Shown here piece after piece: positions 25,356-35,147 of a DNA stretch of 64,000 bases. A program made the translations under genes and the position numbers. The stretch is from NCBI RefSeq assembly GCF_000013385.1, contig NC_007760.1:3880001-3944000 (forward strand), written 5' to 3'. The notes under the pieces were generated by a model. The model saw only the letters and a list, made by a program, of their open reading frames with translations, was not told where the DNA came from and searched no databases. Position 1 is the stretch's first letter; each line of letters begins with the position of its first letter. Origin of the DNA: Anaeromyxobacter dehalogenans 2CP-C. GTDB lineage: Bacteria; Myxococcota; Myxococcia; Myxococcales; Anaeromyxobacteraceae.

Positions 25356-26540
25356 CTACCCGATCCCCAGCGCCTCCGCCACCGCGTCGTGGAAGCGCTG
25401 CCGGAAGGCGCGGATCCGCGGCCGGTCGCTCCCGCCGGCGGGGTGGACGTGGTTCGTGAGCAGCGCGCACACCAGGCGGGCGTCGCGGTCGATCCACAGC
25501 GAGGTCCCGGTGAACCCGAGGTGGCCGAGCGCGCCCAGCGGACCGCGCCCGAGCCGGCCGCCCAGCGACGAGGCGCCGCGGCTCGGGGTGTCCCAGCCCA
25601 GGGCGCGCTCGCTGCCGGGGGTCGGGTCCCGCTCGGCGAAGGCGGCGGCGGCGCGCGCCGGCACCACCGAGGGCCGGCCCTCCAGCGCGTCCAGCCAGGC
25701 CTGGCCGAGCGCCGCCACCTCCGGCGCGGTGGAGAACACGCCCGCGTGGCCGGCCGCGCCGCCCATGGCCCAGGCGTTGTCGTCGTTCACCTCGCCCGCC
25801 AGCGCCGCCTCGCCGCGCCGCGGGCACGCGCCGGTGGGGACGAAGGCGCGGCCGGCGGCCCGGGCGGCCGCGGCGGCCGGGTCGAGGCCGTCGAGGAAGA
25901 ACGTGGCGCCGAGCCCGAGCGGCCGGAACACCCGGCGCTCCGCGAGCGCGGCCAGCGGCGCGCCCCCGAGCGCCTCGACGAGCAGCCCGAGCGCGATGAA
26001 GCCGGGGTCGCAGTAGACGGCGCGGGCGCCCGGGGCGGCCTCGAGCGGCTCCGCCAGCACCGCGTCGCGGACCAGGGCGCGGCCGCGCGCGAACGGGCCG
26101 GCCAGCGCGGCGCGCGGGGGCCGCCGCCCCGGGGGCAGGAACGCCGCGCCGGCCTCCGGGTCCGCGGCGGCGCGCTCGAAGTACGGCCTCCAGCGCGGCA
26201 GGCCGCTCGAGTGCGCGAGCAGGTGGCGCGCGGTGACCCGGCCCTTGCCGCCGGCCTCGAAGCCCGGGAGCCGGGCGGCCACGGGCGCGTCGAGGTCGAG
26301 CGCGCCCTCCTCCACGAGCTGCGCCGCGAGCGTGGCGGTCGCCATCACCTTCGTGAGCGAGGCCACGTCGAACAGGTCGTCCGGCCGCAGCGCGCGGGGG
26401 GCCGGCCCGGACAGCTCGCCGTGCCAGCTGGCGTGGACGAGCCGCCCGTCGCGGAGCACCACCGCCGAGAGCGCCGGCGCCACGCGCTCGCGCGCGCCCG
26501 CCTCCAGCGCGGCCGTCACCGGCGGCAGCGCGGCGCTCAC
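25356..26540 (-). CDS. Serine hydrolase of the beta-lactamase / class C esterase family
   Basis: 394 residues with the catalytic S61-LTK64 motif (SxxK) and a YxD/N-like motif (YCDPG, about residue 167); the third motif is represented by HLGFTG near residue 330. No signal peptide is visible, so it appears cytoplasmic, unlike periplasmic beta-lactamases. The GTG at 26540 overlaps the ldcA stop by 4 nt (GTGA), giving translational coupling. Placement between ldcA and mpl suggests a muropeptide-processing or esterase role in recycling rather than antibiotic resistance; this is inference. Confidence 0.82.
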   Translation of the reverse strand: MSAALPPVTAALEAGARERVAPALSAVVLRDGRLVHASWHGELSGPAPRALRPDDLFDVASLTKVMATATLAAQLVEEGALDLDAPVAARLPGFEAGGKGRVTARHLLAHSSGLPRWRPYFERAAADPEAGAAFLPPGRRPPRAALAGPFARGRALVRDAVLAEPLEAAPGARAVYCDPGFIALGLLVEALGGAPLAALAERRVFRPLGLGATFFLDGLDPAAAAARAAGRAFVPTGACPRRGEAALAGEVNDDNAWAMGGAAGHAGVFSTAPEVAALGQAWLDALEGRPSVVPARAAAAFAERDPTPGSERALGWDTPSRGASSLGGRLGRGPLGALGHLGFTGTSLWIDRDARLVCALLTNHVHPAGGSDRPRIRAFRQRFHDAVAEALGIG

Positions 26541-27502
26541 CGGCGGGCGCCCTCGCCTTCGCGGGCCCACCAGCCGTCGAACAGCAGCCGCGGCGCGCCC
26601 TCGTCGCCGGGGCCGGGCGCCACCAGCGTCGCGCGGGCGCCGAGCGGGACCGAGAAGTTCGCGTCGTCGTGGCCGGCCGGGAAGCCCTCCGCCACCGGGA
26701 CGCCCAGGCCCGAGACCAGCTCCCGGACCACCTCGGCGCCGCGCACGCCCGCGGCGTCGCACTCCGTGAACTGGCCCAGCGCCACCCCGGCCACCCCGTC
26801 CAGCGCGCCGGCCAGCCGGAGCTGGGTCAGGTAGCGATCGAGCCGGTAGGGCTTCTCACCGACGTCCTCGAGCAGGAGCAGCGCGCCCTCCAGCCGCGGC
26901 ATGAACGGGGTGCCGCACAGGTGCGCGAGCAGCGTGAGCGACCCGCCGAGCAGCGGCCCGGCCGCGCGGCCCGGCCGAACGGTGGCCGTCCCGGGCAGCC
27001 CGGCCCCCGCCGCGGGCGGCGCCCACGGGTCCGGGCGCGGCCCGCCGCCCATGAGCAGGGCCTCCAGCTGGGCGACCGCGGCCTCCGGCGCGCGGCCGAG
27101 CTGCGTGAGCACCGGGCCGTGGACGGTGGCGAGGCCGGCGCGGTTGAGCGCCGCGTGGAGCGCGCACACGTCGGAGAAGCCGACCAGCGCCTTGGGGCGC
27201 TCGAGCAGCGGCGCCGGGTCCACCTCGGGGAGCAGCCGGCTCGCGCCGAAGCCGCCGCGCGCGCAGAAGATGGCGCGGGCGTCCGGATCCGCCACGGCCT
27301 CGCGCCACTCCTCCAGCCGCCGCGCGTCGTCGCCGGCGAGGTAGCGCGCGCGCGCGCCCAGGTCGGCGCGCATGCGCGGCTCGAGCCCGAGCCGGTCGCG
27401 CAGCACGGCCAGGCCGCGGGCGAGCTGCTCCGGCTCGAAGGGGCTCGAGGGCGCGATCACGCGGACGGGGTCGCCGCGGCGCAGCAACGGGGGAAGGCGC
27501 AC
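26537..27502 (-). CDS. ldcA: LD-carboxypeptidase (S66 family)
   Basis: A 321-residue cytoplasmic serine peptidase that removes the terminal D-Ala from murein tetrapeptides, giving tripeptide for Mpl. S66 triad positions are visible: the nucleophile S110 in VGFSD, a Glu in LLLLEDVGEKPYRLDR, and the His in PAGHDDANF near the C-terminus. The N-terminus PPLLRRGDPVRVIAPSSP is typical. The GTG at 27502 has no strong SD. It is first in the ldcA, hydrolase, mpl unit and diverges from acs. Confidence 0.9.
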   Translation of the reverse strand: MRLPPLLRRGDPVRVIAPSSPFEPEQLARGLAVLRDRLGLEPRMRADLGARARYLAGDDARRLEEWREAVADPDARAIFCARGGFGASRLLPEVDPAPLLERPKALVGFSDVCALHAALNRAGLATVHGPVLTQLGRAPEAAVAQLEALLMGGGPRPDPWAPPAAGAGLPGTATVRPGRAAGPLLGGSLTLLAHLCGTPFMPRLEGALLLLEDVGEKPYRLDRYLTQLRLAGALDGVAGVALGQFTECDAAGVRGAEVVRELVSGLGVPVAEGFPAGHDDANFSVPLGARATLVAPGPGDEGAPRLLFDGWWAREGEGARR

Positions 27503-27847
27503 GGCGCGGAGGATAACCGCGCGGCCGGTGGGGGTCGAGGCGGCGTCCCCGCCAAGGCGGGAGGCGCTCGGCGCGCGACGCCCCGGGCGTCACCCTCCGT
27601 GCAGGCCGGCGGGCCGGGGCGAGGCGGGGGACCCACCGGGGGACACGCTGCCGGCGTGCCCTGGACGCATGATTCTTCGCTTGTCCGCCGCCGCCCGCCC
27701 GCGGTGGCTGCGACGAAAACCCGCGGGGCTCGCCTGTCCGTCTGCTAATGTCGATGGTCCGACTCGATCTCCGATGCCCCCACGCCGCGCCGGCCGCCCC
27801 CAGCCGGCGCGCGACGTCCGGCCCGATCCGGCGAAAAGGAGCCCGTG
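27503..27847. promoter_or_regulatory. 345-bp divergent intergenic region with candidate acs promoter
   Basis: No gene is evident. An extended -10 element, TG-C-TAATGT (27743-27751), faces acs; no -35 match lies 17-18 bp upstream. The remaining sequence is GC-rich with several short G/C palindromes. The acs SD AAAAGGAG ends at 27841. Confidence 0.4.
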
Positions 27848-29743
27848 ATGAGCTCGAAGCCGCAGCTGGAAGGTGAGGTCTTCTTCCCCTCCGCCGAGGT
27901 GGTCTCGCAGGCGCGCGTGCCGGACTGGGCCGCGCTGGCGAAGCGCGCCGACGAGGACCTCGAGGGCTTCTGGGCCGCGGAGGCCGAGGAGCTCGAGTGG
28001 TACCGCAAGTGGGACAAGGTCCTCGACGCCTCGGAGAAGCCGTTCTACCGGTGGTTCAAGGGCGCGCAGACCAACATCGTCCACAACTGCCTGGATCGCC
28101 ACCAGCGCACGTGGCGCAAGAACAAGCTCTCGCTGGTGTGGGTGGGCGAGAAGGGCGAGGTCCGCACCTACTCGTACTTCGCGCTGAACCGCGACGTCTC
28201 CAAGTTCGCCAACGTCCTGAAGGCCATGGGCGTGAAGAAGGGCGACCGCGTCACCATCTACATGCCGCGCATCCCCGAGATCGTGATCGCCATGCTGGCG
28301 GCCGCGAAGATCGGCGCCATCCACTCGGTGGTGTACGGCGGGTTCTCGGTGGACGCGCTGCAGGGCCGCATCGAGGACTCGGAGTCGAAGGTCGTGATCA
28401 CCGCCGACGGCGGGTTCATGAACGGCAAGATCGTCGAGCTGAAGAAGACGGTGGACGACGCCGTCCGCCGCTGCCCGACGGTGGAGACGGTCATCGTGGT
28501 GCAGCGCACCGCGCACGAGGTCCGCATGGAGGCGGGCCGCGACTACTGGTACCACGAGCTGATGAAGCTCCCCCTCGCCGCGGGCGTCTGCCCGACCGAG
28601 GTGATGGACGCCACCGACCCGCTCTACATCCTCTACACCTCCGGCACCACCGGGAAGCCGAAGGGGCTCATCCACGGGCACGGCGGCTACCAGGTCGGCA
28701 TCTACTCCACGCTCAAGTACGTCTTCGACATCAAGGACGAGGACCGCTACTGGTGCGCGGCGGATCCGGGCTGGGTCACCGGCCACAGCTACATCGTGTA
28801 CGGGCCGCTGCTGATGGGCGCGACCACGTTCATGTACGAGGGCGCGCCGACCTACCCGTACCCGAACCGCTGGTGGTCGCTGGTGGAGAAGTACGGCATC
28901 ACCATCCTCTACACCGCGCCGACCGCCATCCGCGGGCTGATGCGCTTCGGCGAGTCGTGGCCGAACCGCCACGACCTCTCCACCCTGCGGCTGCTCGGCT
29001 CGGTGGGCGAGCCCATCAACCCCGAGGCGTGGAAGTGGTACCACCGCGTCATCGGCAAGGGCCGTTGCCCGGTGATGGACACGTGGTGGCAGACCGAGAC
29101 CGGCATGTTCATGATCACGCCGGTCCCGACGCTCCCGCTGAAGCCCGGCTCGGCGGCGAAGCCGTTCTTCGGCCAGCAGGTCTCGATCCTCGACGAGACC
29201 GGCAAGCCGGTCCCCGACGGCGAGGAGGGCTTCCTGGTCCTGGAGCGGCCCTGGCCGGCGATGGCCATGACCGTCTACAAGGACCCTGAACGGTTCGTGA
29301 AGACCTACTGGGAGAAGTACCCGGGCCGCTACATGGCGGGCGACGCCGCCAAGCGCGACGCGGACGGCTACTACTGGGTCATCGGCCGCACCGACGACGT
29401 CATCAAGGTCTCGGGCTACCGGCTCGGCACCGCGGAGATCGAGAGCGCGCTCGTCTCGCACCCCGCCATCGCCGAGGCGGCGGTGATCGGGCTGCCGCAC
29501 GAGGTGAAGGGGCAGGCCATCCACTGCTACTGCCTGCTGCGCCAGGGCTTCAAGCCCAGCCCCGAGCTGGAGGACGAGGTGAAGCAGCACGTGGCGCAGC
29601 ACCTCGGGCCCATCGTGCGGCCGGAGAAGGTGACGTTCGTGGACTCGCTGCCCAAGACGCGCTCCGGCAAGATCATGCGGCGCGTGCTCAAGGCGCGCGC
29701 CCAGGGGCTCCCCGAGGGCGACGTCTCCACGCTCGAGGAGTGA
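27848..29743 (+). CDS. acs: Acetyl-CoA synthetase (AMP-forming)
   Basis: A 631-residue acyl-adenylate enzyme converting acetate, ATP and CoA to acetyl-CoA. The P-loop [11 protein letters not shown], the acetate-pocket region [22 protein letters not shown] and the C-terminal [11 protein letters not shown] with the acetylatable catalytic K608 are all present. The length matches bacterial Acs. SD AAAGGAG (27835-27841) precedes the ATG at 27848; an overlapping GTG at 27845 is less likely. It stands alone and is followed by a strong hairpin. Lysine acetylation of K608 may regulate it, as in other Acs enzymes; an HDAC-family gene lies 8 kb away, with no evidence of a link. Confidence 0.95.
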   Translation: MSSKPQLEGEVFFPSAEVVSQARVPDWAALAKRADEDLEGFWAAEAEELEWYRKWDKVLDASEKPFYRWFKGAQTNIVHNCLDRHQRTWRKNKLSLVWVGEKGEVRTYSYFALNRDVSKFANVLKAMGVKKGDRVTIYMPRIPEIVIAMLAAAKIGAIHSVVYGGFSVDALQGRIEDSESKVVITADGGFMNGKIVELKKTVDDAVRRCPTVETVIVVQRTAHEVRMEAGRDYWYHELMKLPLAAGVCPTEVMDATDPLYILYTSGTTGKPKGLIHGHGGYQVGIYSTLKYVFDIKDEDRYWCAADPGWVTGHSYIVYGPLLMGATTFMYEGAPTYPYPNRWWSLVEKYGITILYTAPTAIRGLMRFGESWPNRHDLSTLRLLGSVGEPINPEAWKWYHRVIGKGRCPVMDTWWQTETGMFMITPVPTLPLKPGSAAKPFFGQQVSILDETGKPVPDGEEGFLVLERPWPAMAMTVYKDPERFVKTYWEKYPGRYMAGDAAKRDADGYYWVIGRTDDVIKVSGYRLGTAEIESALVSHPAIAEAAVIGLPHEVKGQAIHCYCLLRQGFKPSPELEDEVKQHVAQHLGPIVRPEKVTFVDSLPKTRSGKIMRRVLKARAQGLPEGDVSTLEE

Positions 29744-29759
29744 TCGCCCTCCCCCCGGC

Positions 29760-29803
29760 CCGCCCCGTCCGCTCCCGGCGCGAAAAGGGAACGGGCGGGG
29801 CGG
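29760..29803 (+). terminator. Long hairpin after acs
   Basis: A 12-bp GC stem (CCGCCCCGTCCG with CGGGCGGGGCGG, one wobble), a C/A mismatch and an inner 4-bp stem TCCC/GGGA enclose GGCGCGAAAA. There is only a weak T-tract afterwards (CTTTC). Confidence 0.6.
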
Positions 29804-29815
29804 CGCGCTTTCGGC

Positions 29816-29821
29816 GATACT
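29816..29821 (+). promoter_or_regulatory. Candidate -10 box for the AI-2E-type permease gene
   Basis: GATACT lies 9 nt before the ATG at 29831, which has no SD. A leaderless or near-leaderless transcript is possible. No -35 match was found. Confidence 0.33.
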
Positions 29822-29830
29822 CGCCGCCCG

Positions 29831-31069
29831 ATGCAGACCGACCTGCCCCTCTGGAGGCGACCGCGCACCCGCCTGTACGCGCTCACCGCCCTGCTCTGGG
29901 CGATGATGCTGGGCGTGGTGGTGATGGCCTGGCCGGTGCTGCTGCCGTTCACCCTGGCCGGGCTCGCCGCCTACGTCATCGACCCGGTCATCGCCGGGAT
30001 CGCGCGCCAGCGCGTGGCGGGGCGGCCGGTGCCGCGCGTGCTGGCGGTGCTGATCGTCTACGCGGTGCTGGGCGCGCTCGTGTGGATCGCCGCGGTGTCC
30101 TTCGTCCCGGCGGTGTACCGCGAGGCGATCCGCGCGCTGCTCGAGCTGCGGGACTTCCTCGCCTCGATCACGCCGGACCGTGTGCAGGAGTGGACGCGCG
30201 CCATCGACGCGTTCCTGCAGCGCTACGGGATCCCGCTCGACGTGACGCCCTCCGCGGGCGGGCTCGACACGCCGGGCGGCCGGTTCTCGGTGGACCTCGC
30301 CGCGGGGATGGCGAGCGCGCTGCACGACCTCACGCTGGCGCTGCGCGGCCGGGTCAGCGACGTGGTGGCGTTCTCGCGCGCCATCCTGGCCGGCACGGTC
30401 CAGACGCTGTTCTTCGTGGTGCTGCTGTTCATGCTGACCGCGTTCATCTCGATGGACGCGCCCCGCATCCTGCGCTGGTTCGAGACCGTGGTCCCCTCGC
30501 ACTGGCGCGCCGACCTGCGCCGGCTGCGCACCGGGATCGACGCGGGGCTCTCCGGCGTGGTGCGCGGGCAGCTCACCATCATGGTGGTGAACGGCATCCT
30601 CACGCTCGTCGGCCTGCTGGTGCTGAAGGTGCCGTTCGCGTTCGCGCTCGGCTTCCTCGCCTTCGTCCTCTACATCGTGCCCATCTTCGGCACGATCCTC
30701 TCCTCCGTCCCCATCGTGCTCCTGGCGCTCACCGGCGGCGGGCCCACCAAGGCGCTGCTGGCGCTGGGCTGGATCACGGTGGTCCACGCGCTCGAGGCGT
30801 ACGTCCTGAACCCGAAGATCATGGGCGACGCCGCCCGGATCCACCCGGTGCTCATCGTGCTGGCGCTGGTGGTGGGCGAGCGCAGCTTCGGGATCGTGGG
30901 CGCGCTGCTGGCGGTGCCGGTGGCGAGCGTGGTGGTCGCGGTCTTCCGCTTCCTGCACCGGAAGCAGGTCGAGCTGGACGAGCGCGCCGCCGTCCCGATC
31001 GGCCAGAGCGTCTCCGCAGCGCCGGGACCGGCCCCGTCAACGCCGGACCAGAAAGGGAGCCCCACATGA
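29831..31069 (+). CDS. AI-2E family (PerM/TqsA-type) membrane permease
   Basis: 412 residues with about eight hydrophobic segments: two at the N-terminus, one or two before a soluble domain (~105-190), then a dense helical block containing [22 protein letters not shown] and [15 protein letters not shown], both family hallmarks. Members have been linked to AI-2 export or Na+/H+ exchange, so the substrate here is open. Its stop overlaps the FKBP start (ATGA), making a two-gene operon. Confidence 0.87.
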   Translation: MQTDLPLWRRPRTRLYALTALLWAMMLGVVVMAWPVLLPFTLAGLAAYVIDPVIAGIARQRVAGRPVPRVLAVLIVYAVLGALVWIAAVSFVPAVYREAIRALLELRDFLASITPDRVQEWTRAIDAFLQRYGIPLDVTPSAGGLDTPGGRFSVDLAAGMASALHDLTLALRGRVSDVVAFSRAILAGTVQTLFFVVLLFMLTAFISMDAPRILRWFETVVPSHWRADLRRLRTGIDAGLSGVVRGQLTIMVVNGILTLVGLLVLKVPFAFALGFLAFVLYIVPIFGTILSSVPIVLLALTGGGPTKALLALGWITVVHALEAYVLNPKIMGDAARIHPVLIVLALVVGERSFGIVGALLAVPVASVVVAVFRFLHRKQVELDERAAVPIGQSVSAAPGPAPSTPDQKGSPT

Positions 31070-31779
31070 AGCCGATCCGCATCGCCCTCCTCGCCGCCCT
31101 GGTGCTGGCCACCGCGGCGCGCGCCGAGGACAAGAAGCCGGCCGCGCCTGCGGCCAAGCCGGCGGCCCCGGCCGCCAAGGCGCCGGCCGACACCGACCGC
31201 GCCCTGTACTCGGTCGGCCTGGCGGTGGCCAAGAGCCTGGACGTGTTCGCGCTGCAGCCGGGCGAGCTCGAGAAGGTGATCCAGGGCATCCGCGACGGCG
31301 CCACCGGCAAGCCGAAGTTCCAGCTCGACGAGAAGTCGCAGCAGCAGGTGAACGAGCTGGCGCGCTCGCGCATGTCGGTCACCGCCGAGCGCGAGAAGAC
31401 CAAGGGCGCCGGTTACCTCGACAAGATGGCGAAGGAGAAGGGCGCCATCAAGACCGCGTCCGGCGCGGTCGTGATCCCGGAGAAGCAGGGCACCGGCGCG
31501 ACCCCCACCGCCACCGACAAGGTGAAGGTGCACTACGAGGGCAAGCTGGTGGACGGCACGGTGTTCGACTCCTCCCGCAAGCGCAACGAGCCGGCCGAGT
31601 TCCCGCTGAACGGCGTCATCAAGTGCTGGACCGAGGCGCTGCAGAAGATGAAGGTCGGCGGCAAGGCCAAGGTGGTCTGCCCCGCCGCGATCGCGTACGG
31701 CGAGCAGGGCCGCCCGCCCGTCATCCCGGGCAACGCGGTCCTCACCTTCGACGTCGAGCTGCTCGACATCGTGAAGTAG
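31066..31779 (+). CDS. FKBP-type peptidyl-prolyl isomerase, periplasmic
   Basis: 237 residues: a signal peptide ending near ARA-ED, an Ala/Pro/Lys linker, an N-terminal helical dimerisation domain as in FkpA/Mip (~45-125), and a C-terminal FKBP domain with [15 protein letters not shown] and IAYGEQG. The family pocket residues (Tyr, Phe, Asp, and a Trp in KCWTEAL) are visible. It probably assists folding of envelope proteins. SD AAAGGGAG lies at 31052-31059, and its ATG overlaps the upstream permease stop by 4 nt. Confidence 0.9.
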   Translation: MKPIRIALLAALVLATAARAEDKKPAAPAAKPAAPAAKAPADTDRALYSVGLAVAKSLDVFALQPGELEKVIQGIRDGATGKPKFQLDEKSQQQVNELARSRMSVTAEREKTKGAGYLDKMAKEKGAIKTASGAVVIPEKQGTGATPTATDKVKVHYEGKLVDGTVFDSSRKRNEPAEFPLNGVIKCWTEALQKMKVGGKAKVVCPAAIAYGEQGRPPVIPGNAVLTFDVELLDIVK

Positions 31780-31793
31780 CGCCTCGCGGCGCG

Positions 31794-31817
31794 CCGCCCG
31801 CGCCCGCGCGCGGGCGG
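31794..31817 (+). terminator. Hairpin after the FKBP gene
   Basis: A perfect 10-bp stem (CCGCCCGCGC with GCGCGGGCGG) and a 4-nt loop, 14 nt past the stop; no T-tract follows. Confidence 0.45.
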
Positions 31818-31870
31818 CGGCCGCGCAGGCGGGCTTGCGGCCGGGGCCGCCGGCGCATAGAGAGCGCGGC

Positions 31871-32512
31871 ATGACCGACGACCTCGTCCTGTACGGCAAC
31901 AAGGGCTGGACCAGCCCCTACGTCTTCTCCGCCTTCGTCACGCTGAAGGAGAAGGGGCTCCCGTTCCGGCTGGAGGTGCTCGACCTCCAGGCCGGGCAGC
32001 ACCGCCGGCCCGAGTACGCCGAGCGCTCCTTCACCGGGCGCGTCCCGGCGCTCCGCCACGGCGACTTCTGGGTGGCCGAGTCCTCCGCCATCGACGAGTA
32101 CCTGGAGGAGGTCTTCCCCCCGCCCGCCCACGCGCGGCTCTACCCCGCCGACCCGCGGCAGCGCGCCCTCGTCCGCATGGTGCAGGCGTTCGCGCGCAGC
32201 GACGTGCTCGAGGTGCGGGTGGAGCGCTCCACCGCGACGCTGTTCGAGGGCGCCGCGGCGAAGCCCCTCACGCCCGCCGGCCGGGCCGCGGCCGAGCGGC
32301 TCGTGGCGGTGGCCGGCCGCTTCCTCCCGCCGGGCGCGGAGCACGTGACCGGCGAGTTCACCATCGCGGACGCCGACCTCGCGCTGCTGCTGCAGCGCCT
32401 GGTCCACAACGGCGACCCGTGCCCCGAGCGGCTCGCCGTCTACGCGCGGCGGGTGTTCCAGCGCCCGTCGGTGCGCGAGTGGCTGAGCCAGACCGCCTGG
32501 CGCGACCGGTAG
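31871..32512 (+). CDS. Glutathione S-transferase family protein (YfcF-like)
   Basis: A 213-residue GST-fold protein. The N-terminal thioredoxin-like half has GNKGWTSPYVFSAFVTLKE, FTGRVPALRHGDFWVAES with the cis-Pro and Glu-Ser contact pair, and SAIDEYLEE. The helical half contains the cap FTIADADLALLLQRL. The pattern resembles E. coli YfcF. The ATG at 31871 opens directly into the first strand; an upstream in-frame start lacks support. The substrate is unknown. Confidence 0.82.
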   Translation: MTDDLVLYGNKGWTSPYVFSAFVTLKEKGLPFRLEVLDLQAGQHRRPEYAERSFTGRVPALRHGDFWVAESSAIDEYLEEVFPPPAHARLYPADPRQRALVRMVQAFARSDVLEVRVERSTATLFEGAAAKPLTPAGRAAAERLVAVAGRFLPPGAEHVTGEFTIADADLALLLQRLVHNGDPCPERLAVYARRVFQRPSVREWLSQTAWRDR

Positions 32513-32584
32513 CGGGGCCCGGCCCCGGCTTCGCCCTCCCCGCCGCGCGCCGGCCGTGGCACCATGGGCGGCGGGAGGGCCTCC

Positions 32585-33040
32585 ATGTCCGACGATCCCC
32601 GCGCCACCGCCAGCCTGCTCGCCCGCTTCCGCACCGCCCTCCTCGCCACCCGCGGCGAGGACGGGCACCTGCGCTGCCGGCCCATGGCCATGCGCCACGA
32701 GGTGCGCGGCGAGGAGATCTGGTTCGCGACCGCGCCGGACTCGACCAAGTGCCGCGACCTGGAGCACGACCCGCGCTGCGCGCTCATCTTCTTCGACGCG
32801 CAGGACGGCACGACCGTCACGGTGTCCGGCGCCGGCGAGGTGATCCGCGACCGCAAGCTCATGACCGAGCTGTGGGACCCGTCGTGGAGCCGCTGGTTCC
32901 CGGCCGGGCCGGACCCGCGCGAGGTGGCGCTGCTGCGGGTGATCCCGGAGCACGTCGAGCGGCACGACGGGACCACCGGGCGGCTGCAGGTGCTGTTCAC
33001 CGCGCCGGCGCGCAAGCGCGCGCCCGCCCGCGGCAAGTAG
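32585..33040 (+). CDS. Pyridoxamine 5'-phosphate oxidase-fold protein (general stress protein 26-like)
   Basis: A 151-residue split-barrel flavin-binding protein. Segments HLRCRPMAMRHE, IWFATAPDSTKCRDLEHDPRCALIFFD and a Trp-rich WDPSWSRWFPAGPDP stretch are typical of the GSP26/PNPOx-like group, which bind FMN or F420 and act in redox stress. It lacks the full PNPOx active site, so pyridoxal phosphate synthesis is unlikely. SD GGGAGG (32572-32577) precedes the ATG at 32585. Confidence 0.83.
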   Translation: MSDDPRATASLLARFRTALLATRGEDGHLRCRPMAMRHEVRGEEIWFATAPDSTKCRDLEHDPRCALIFFDAQDGTTVTVSGAGEVIRDRKLMTELWDPSWSRWFPAGPDPREVALLRVIPEHVERHDGTTGRLQVLFTAPARKRAPARGK

Positions 33041-33043
33041 CGG

Positions 33044-34126
33044 CTACGCCTCCACCGCGCGCTTCAGCCCGGAGGCGAGGTCGTTGAGCGCCTTCGCCTC
33101 GGTCGCCACCGCGTGCGTGGTGCTCATGGTCTCCTGCGTCGCCAGGTAGATCTCGTTCATCGCCTTCAGCACCTGGTCGATCCCGTGGTCCTGCTGCTGG
33201 GCCACCGCCGCGATCTCCTGCGCGGCCTGCGACGAGTCGCGCAGCGCCGAGGCCAGCCGCCGGATCGTGTCCCCGGTGCCGCTCGCCACCTGGGCGCCCT
33301 GCTCGGCGCGCCGGATCCCGACCTCGGCGGCGGTCATGGCGGCCAGCATCGCCTTGTGCACCTCGGCCAGGATGGCGCGCACCTGGCCCGAGGCGCGCTT
33401 CGCGTCGTCGGCGTGCTGCCGCATCTCGGCGGCGACCTCGCGGAACCCGTCCGCGCCCGCGCCGGCCCGCTGCGCCACCTGCCCGGCCTGGTCCGCCAGC
33501 CGCTGGGAGCGCTCGGCCACGAACCCGACCACCGAGGAGATCTCGAACACGTCGCGCATCCGCCCGTTCAGCGCCTCGATCCGCTGCGAGAGCCCGCGCA
33601 CCTCGTCGGCCAGCTTCGCCAGCTCGCCGATGCCCGTCTCGACCGCCTGCAGCCCGTCGGAGGATGCGCGCTCGCCCTGGCGCGCGAGGCCGATGACCGT
33701 CTCCGCGGTGAGCGCCGCGCGGGTGGCGGTCTGGCCGAGCTGGCCCATGGTGGCGGTGGTCTCGCGGACGGAGGCGGCGGTCTCGGCGGTCATGGACGAG
33801 AAGGACGAGACCGTCGAGAGCAGGGACTGCGCGGCGGTGAACAGCTCGGACGCGGTCTTCAGGAACCCGTCGCGGCGCACCGACTCGATGGCGACCAGCT
33901 GATCCTGGCGCTGCCCGGCGAAGCTCGCGAGCACGCCCAGGAAGAACGGCGCTGTGAAGATGATCCAGAGCAGCGGGGTGCCGCCGATGGCGCGGACCAT
34001 GCCGGCCGCGCTCAGGCCGTACTCGGGCCGGCTGGCCGCCTCCACCACCGTGCCGGCGACGGGGAACAGGACGCCGAACAGCGCGCCCCACAGGGCATAC
34101 GTGGTGGCGTGGCTACGGGTGCGCAT
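33044..34126 (-). CDS. Membrane-bound chemoreceptor-like (MCP signalling-domain) protein with degenerate tip
   Basis: 360 residues: two N-terminal membrane segments (~10-32 and ~45-70) with no periplasmic sensor domain, then a long helical coiled coil with the heptad pattern of MCP signalling domains (TAASVRETTATMGQL, IAAVAQQQDHGIDQVLKAM, EIYLATQETMSTTHAV). At the hairpin tip, where receptors have NLLALNAAIEAARAGE, the sequence reads RSQRLADQAGQVAQRAGA, so CheA/CheW binding is doubtful. GAGGG lies 9 nt upstream of the ATG. Its paralog is the next gene upstream. Confidence 0.8.
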   Translation of the reverse strand: MRTRSHATTYALWGALFGVLFPVAGTVVEAASRPEYGLSAAGMVRAIGGTPLLWIIFTAPFFLGVLASFAGQRQDQLVAIESVRRDGFLKTASELFTAAQSLLSTVSSFSSMTAETAASVRETTATMGQLGQTATRAALTAETVIGLARQGERASSDGLQAVETGIGELAKLADEVRGLSQRIEALNGRMRDVFEISSVVGFVAERSQRLADQAGQVAQRAGAGADGFREVAAEMRQHADDAKRASGQVRAILAEVHKAMLAAMTAAEVGIRRAEQGAQVASGTGDTIRRLASALRDSSQAAQEIAAVAQQQDHGIDQVLKAMNEIYLATQETMSTTHAVATEAKALNDLASGLKRAVEA

Positions 34127-34198
34127 CGGCGGAATCCCTCCCGGATCCGCGCGATTGTGCACCAGGCGAGGGGCGCCCGCCAGATCGCCGCGCCCGGC

Positions 34199-34975
34199 CT
34201 AGGCGCGGGTCGCGGCCCGCAGCGACGCGGCCAGCCCCTCCAGCTCGCGCGCCTCGCGCGCCACGTGCTGCGTCGAGGTCACCGTCTCCTCGGTCGCGAG
34301 CGCGATCTGGTTCATGGCCTTCAGCGCCAGCTCGATGCCGCCCTCCTGCTGCTGCGCCACGCGCGCGATGTCCCGGGCCGCGCGCGCCGACTCGCGCAGC
34401 GCGGCGGAGAGCCCGCGCACCTCCTCGGCGAGCCGGGGCAGCCCGGCGTCCGGCGCCTCCGCCTGCCGCAGCCCCTCCTCGCCCGCGCGCTCCGAGCGCA
34501 GCGCCAGCCCGATGACGCCGTCGGCCGTGAGCGCCGCCGCGGCCGCCGTCTGCGAGAGCTGGTTGATGGCGGTGGTGGTGGCGCGGACCGAGGCGGCGGT
34601 CTCGGTGGTCGTGCGCGTGATGTCGCGGACGTCGGCCAGCAGCGCCTGCGCGGCGTGCGCCAGCTCCGAGGCGGTCCGCTCGAAGCTCTCGCGGCGCGCC
34701 TGCTCCAGCCGCACGATCTCCTGGCTCTGCCGCACCAGCTCGTCGCTCTGCCGGACCAGCTCCTGGTGCTGGCGGACGATCACCCGCCCGAGCCCGCCCA
34801 GCACGAACGGGGTGGTGTCCATGATCCACAGCAGCGGCTGACCGAGGTGCGCGTGCAGCAGCGCCCCCGGCGCCAGGCTCCCCAGGTGCGTGGCGGCCTC
34901 GATGACCGTGCCGACCAGGGGCAGGCCCACGCCCGCCAGCGCACCGTACCAGTCGTACCGGAACTTCCTCGCCAT
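34199..34975 (-). CDS. Short paralog of the chemoreceptor-like protein, signalling tip deleted
   Basis: 258 residues, clearly homologous to the neighbour over both ends (FRYDWYGALAG, TAASVRATTTAINQLSQTA, VIGLALRSERA, IARVAQQQEGGIELALKAM, ATEETVTSTQHVAREA). About 90-100 residues around the hairpin tip are missing: LAEEVRGLS runs directly into ALRESARAARDIA. Two N-terminal membrane segments (~12-30 and ~45-65) are kept. The ATG at 34975 has GAGGTG upstream. It is the first gene of the two-gene pair, separated by 72 bp from its relative. Confidence 0.8.
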   Translation of the reverse strand: MARKFRYDWYGALAGVGLPLVGTVIEAATHLGSLAPGALLHAHLGQPLLWIMDTTPFVLGGLGRVIVRQHQELVRQSDELVRQSQEIVRLEQARRESFERTASELAHAAQALLADVRDITRTTTETAASVRATTTAINQLSQTAAAAALTADGVIGLALRSERAGEEGLRQAEAPDAGLPRLAEEVRGLSAALRESARAARDIARVAQQQEGGIELALKAMNQIALATEETVTSTQHVAREARELEGLAASLRAATRA

Positions 34976-35147
34976 CCGCACCACCTCGCCGCCGCGGGAC
35001 GCCGGGATTGTGCCCCCGAGGGCGCCCGTCCGCCACCCCGGTCGTGCGGGCGCGCCGCGGCGGGGTGCGGCGGCCGATCCCGGGCGCGGCGCGGCGCCGC
35101 GAATGCTAGGCTCCGCACCTCGTCCCCGTCCTGGAGGAGCACCGAAC

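Noticed and set aside
25356-26540. A true beta-lactamase.
   Set aside because: No signal peptide is seen and the gene lies inside a murein-recycling operon; resistance is not supported.
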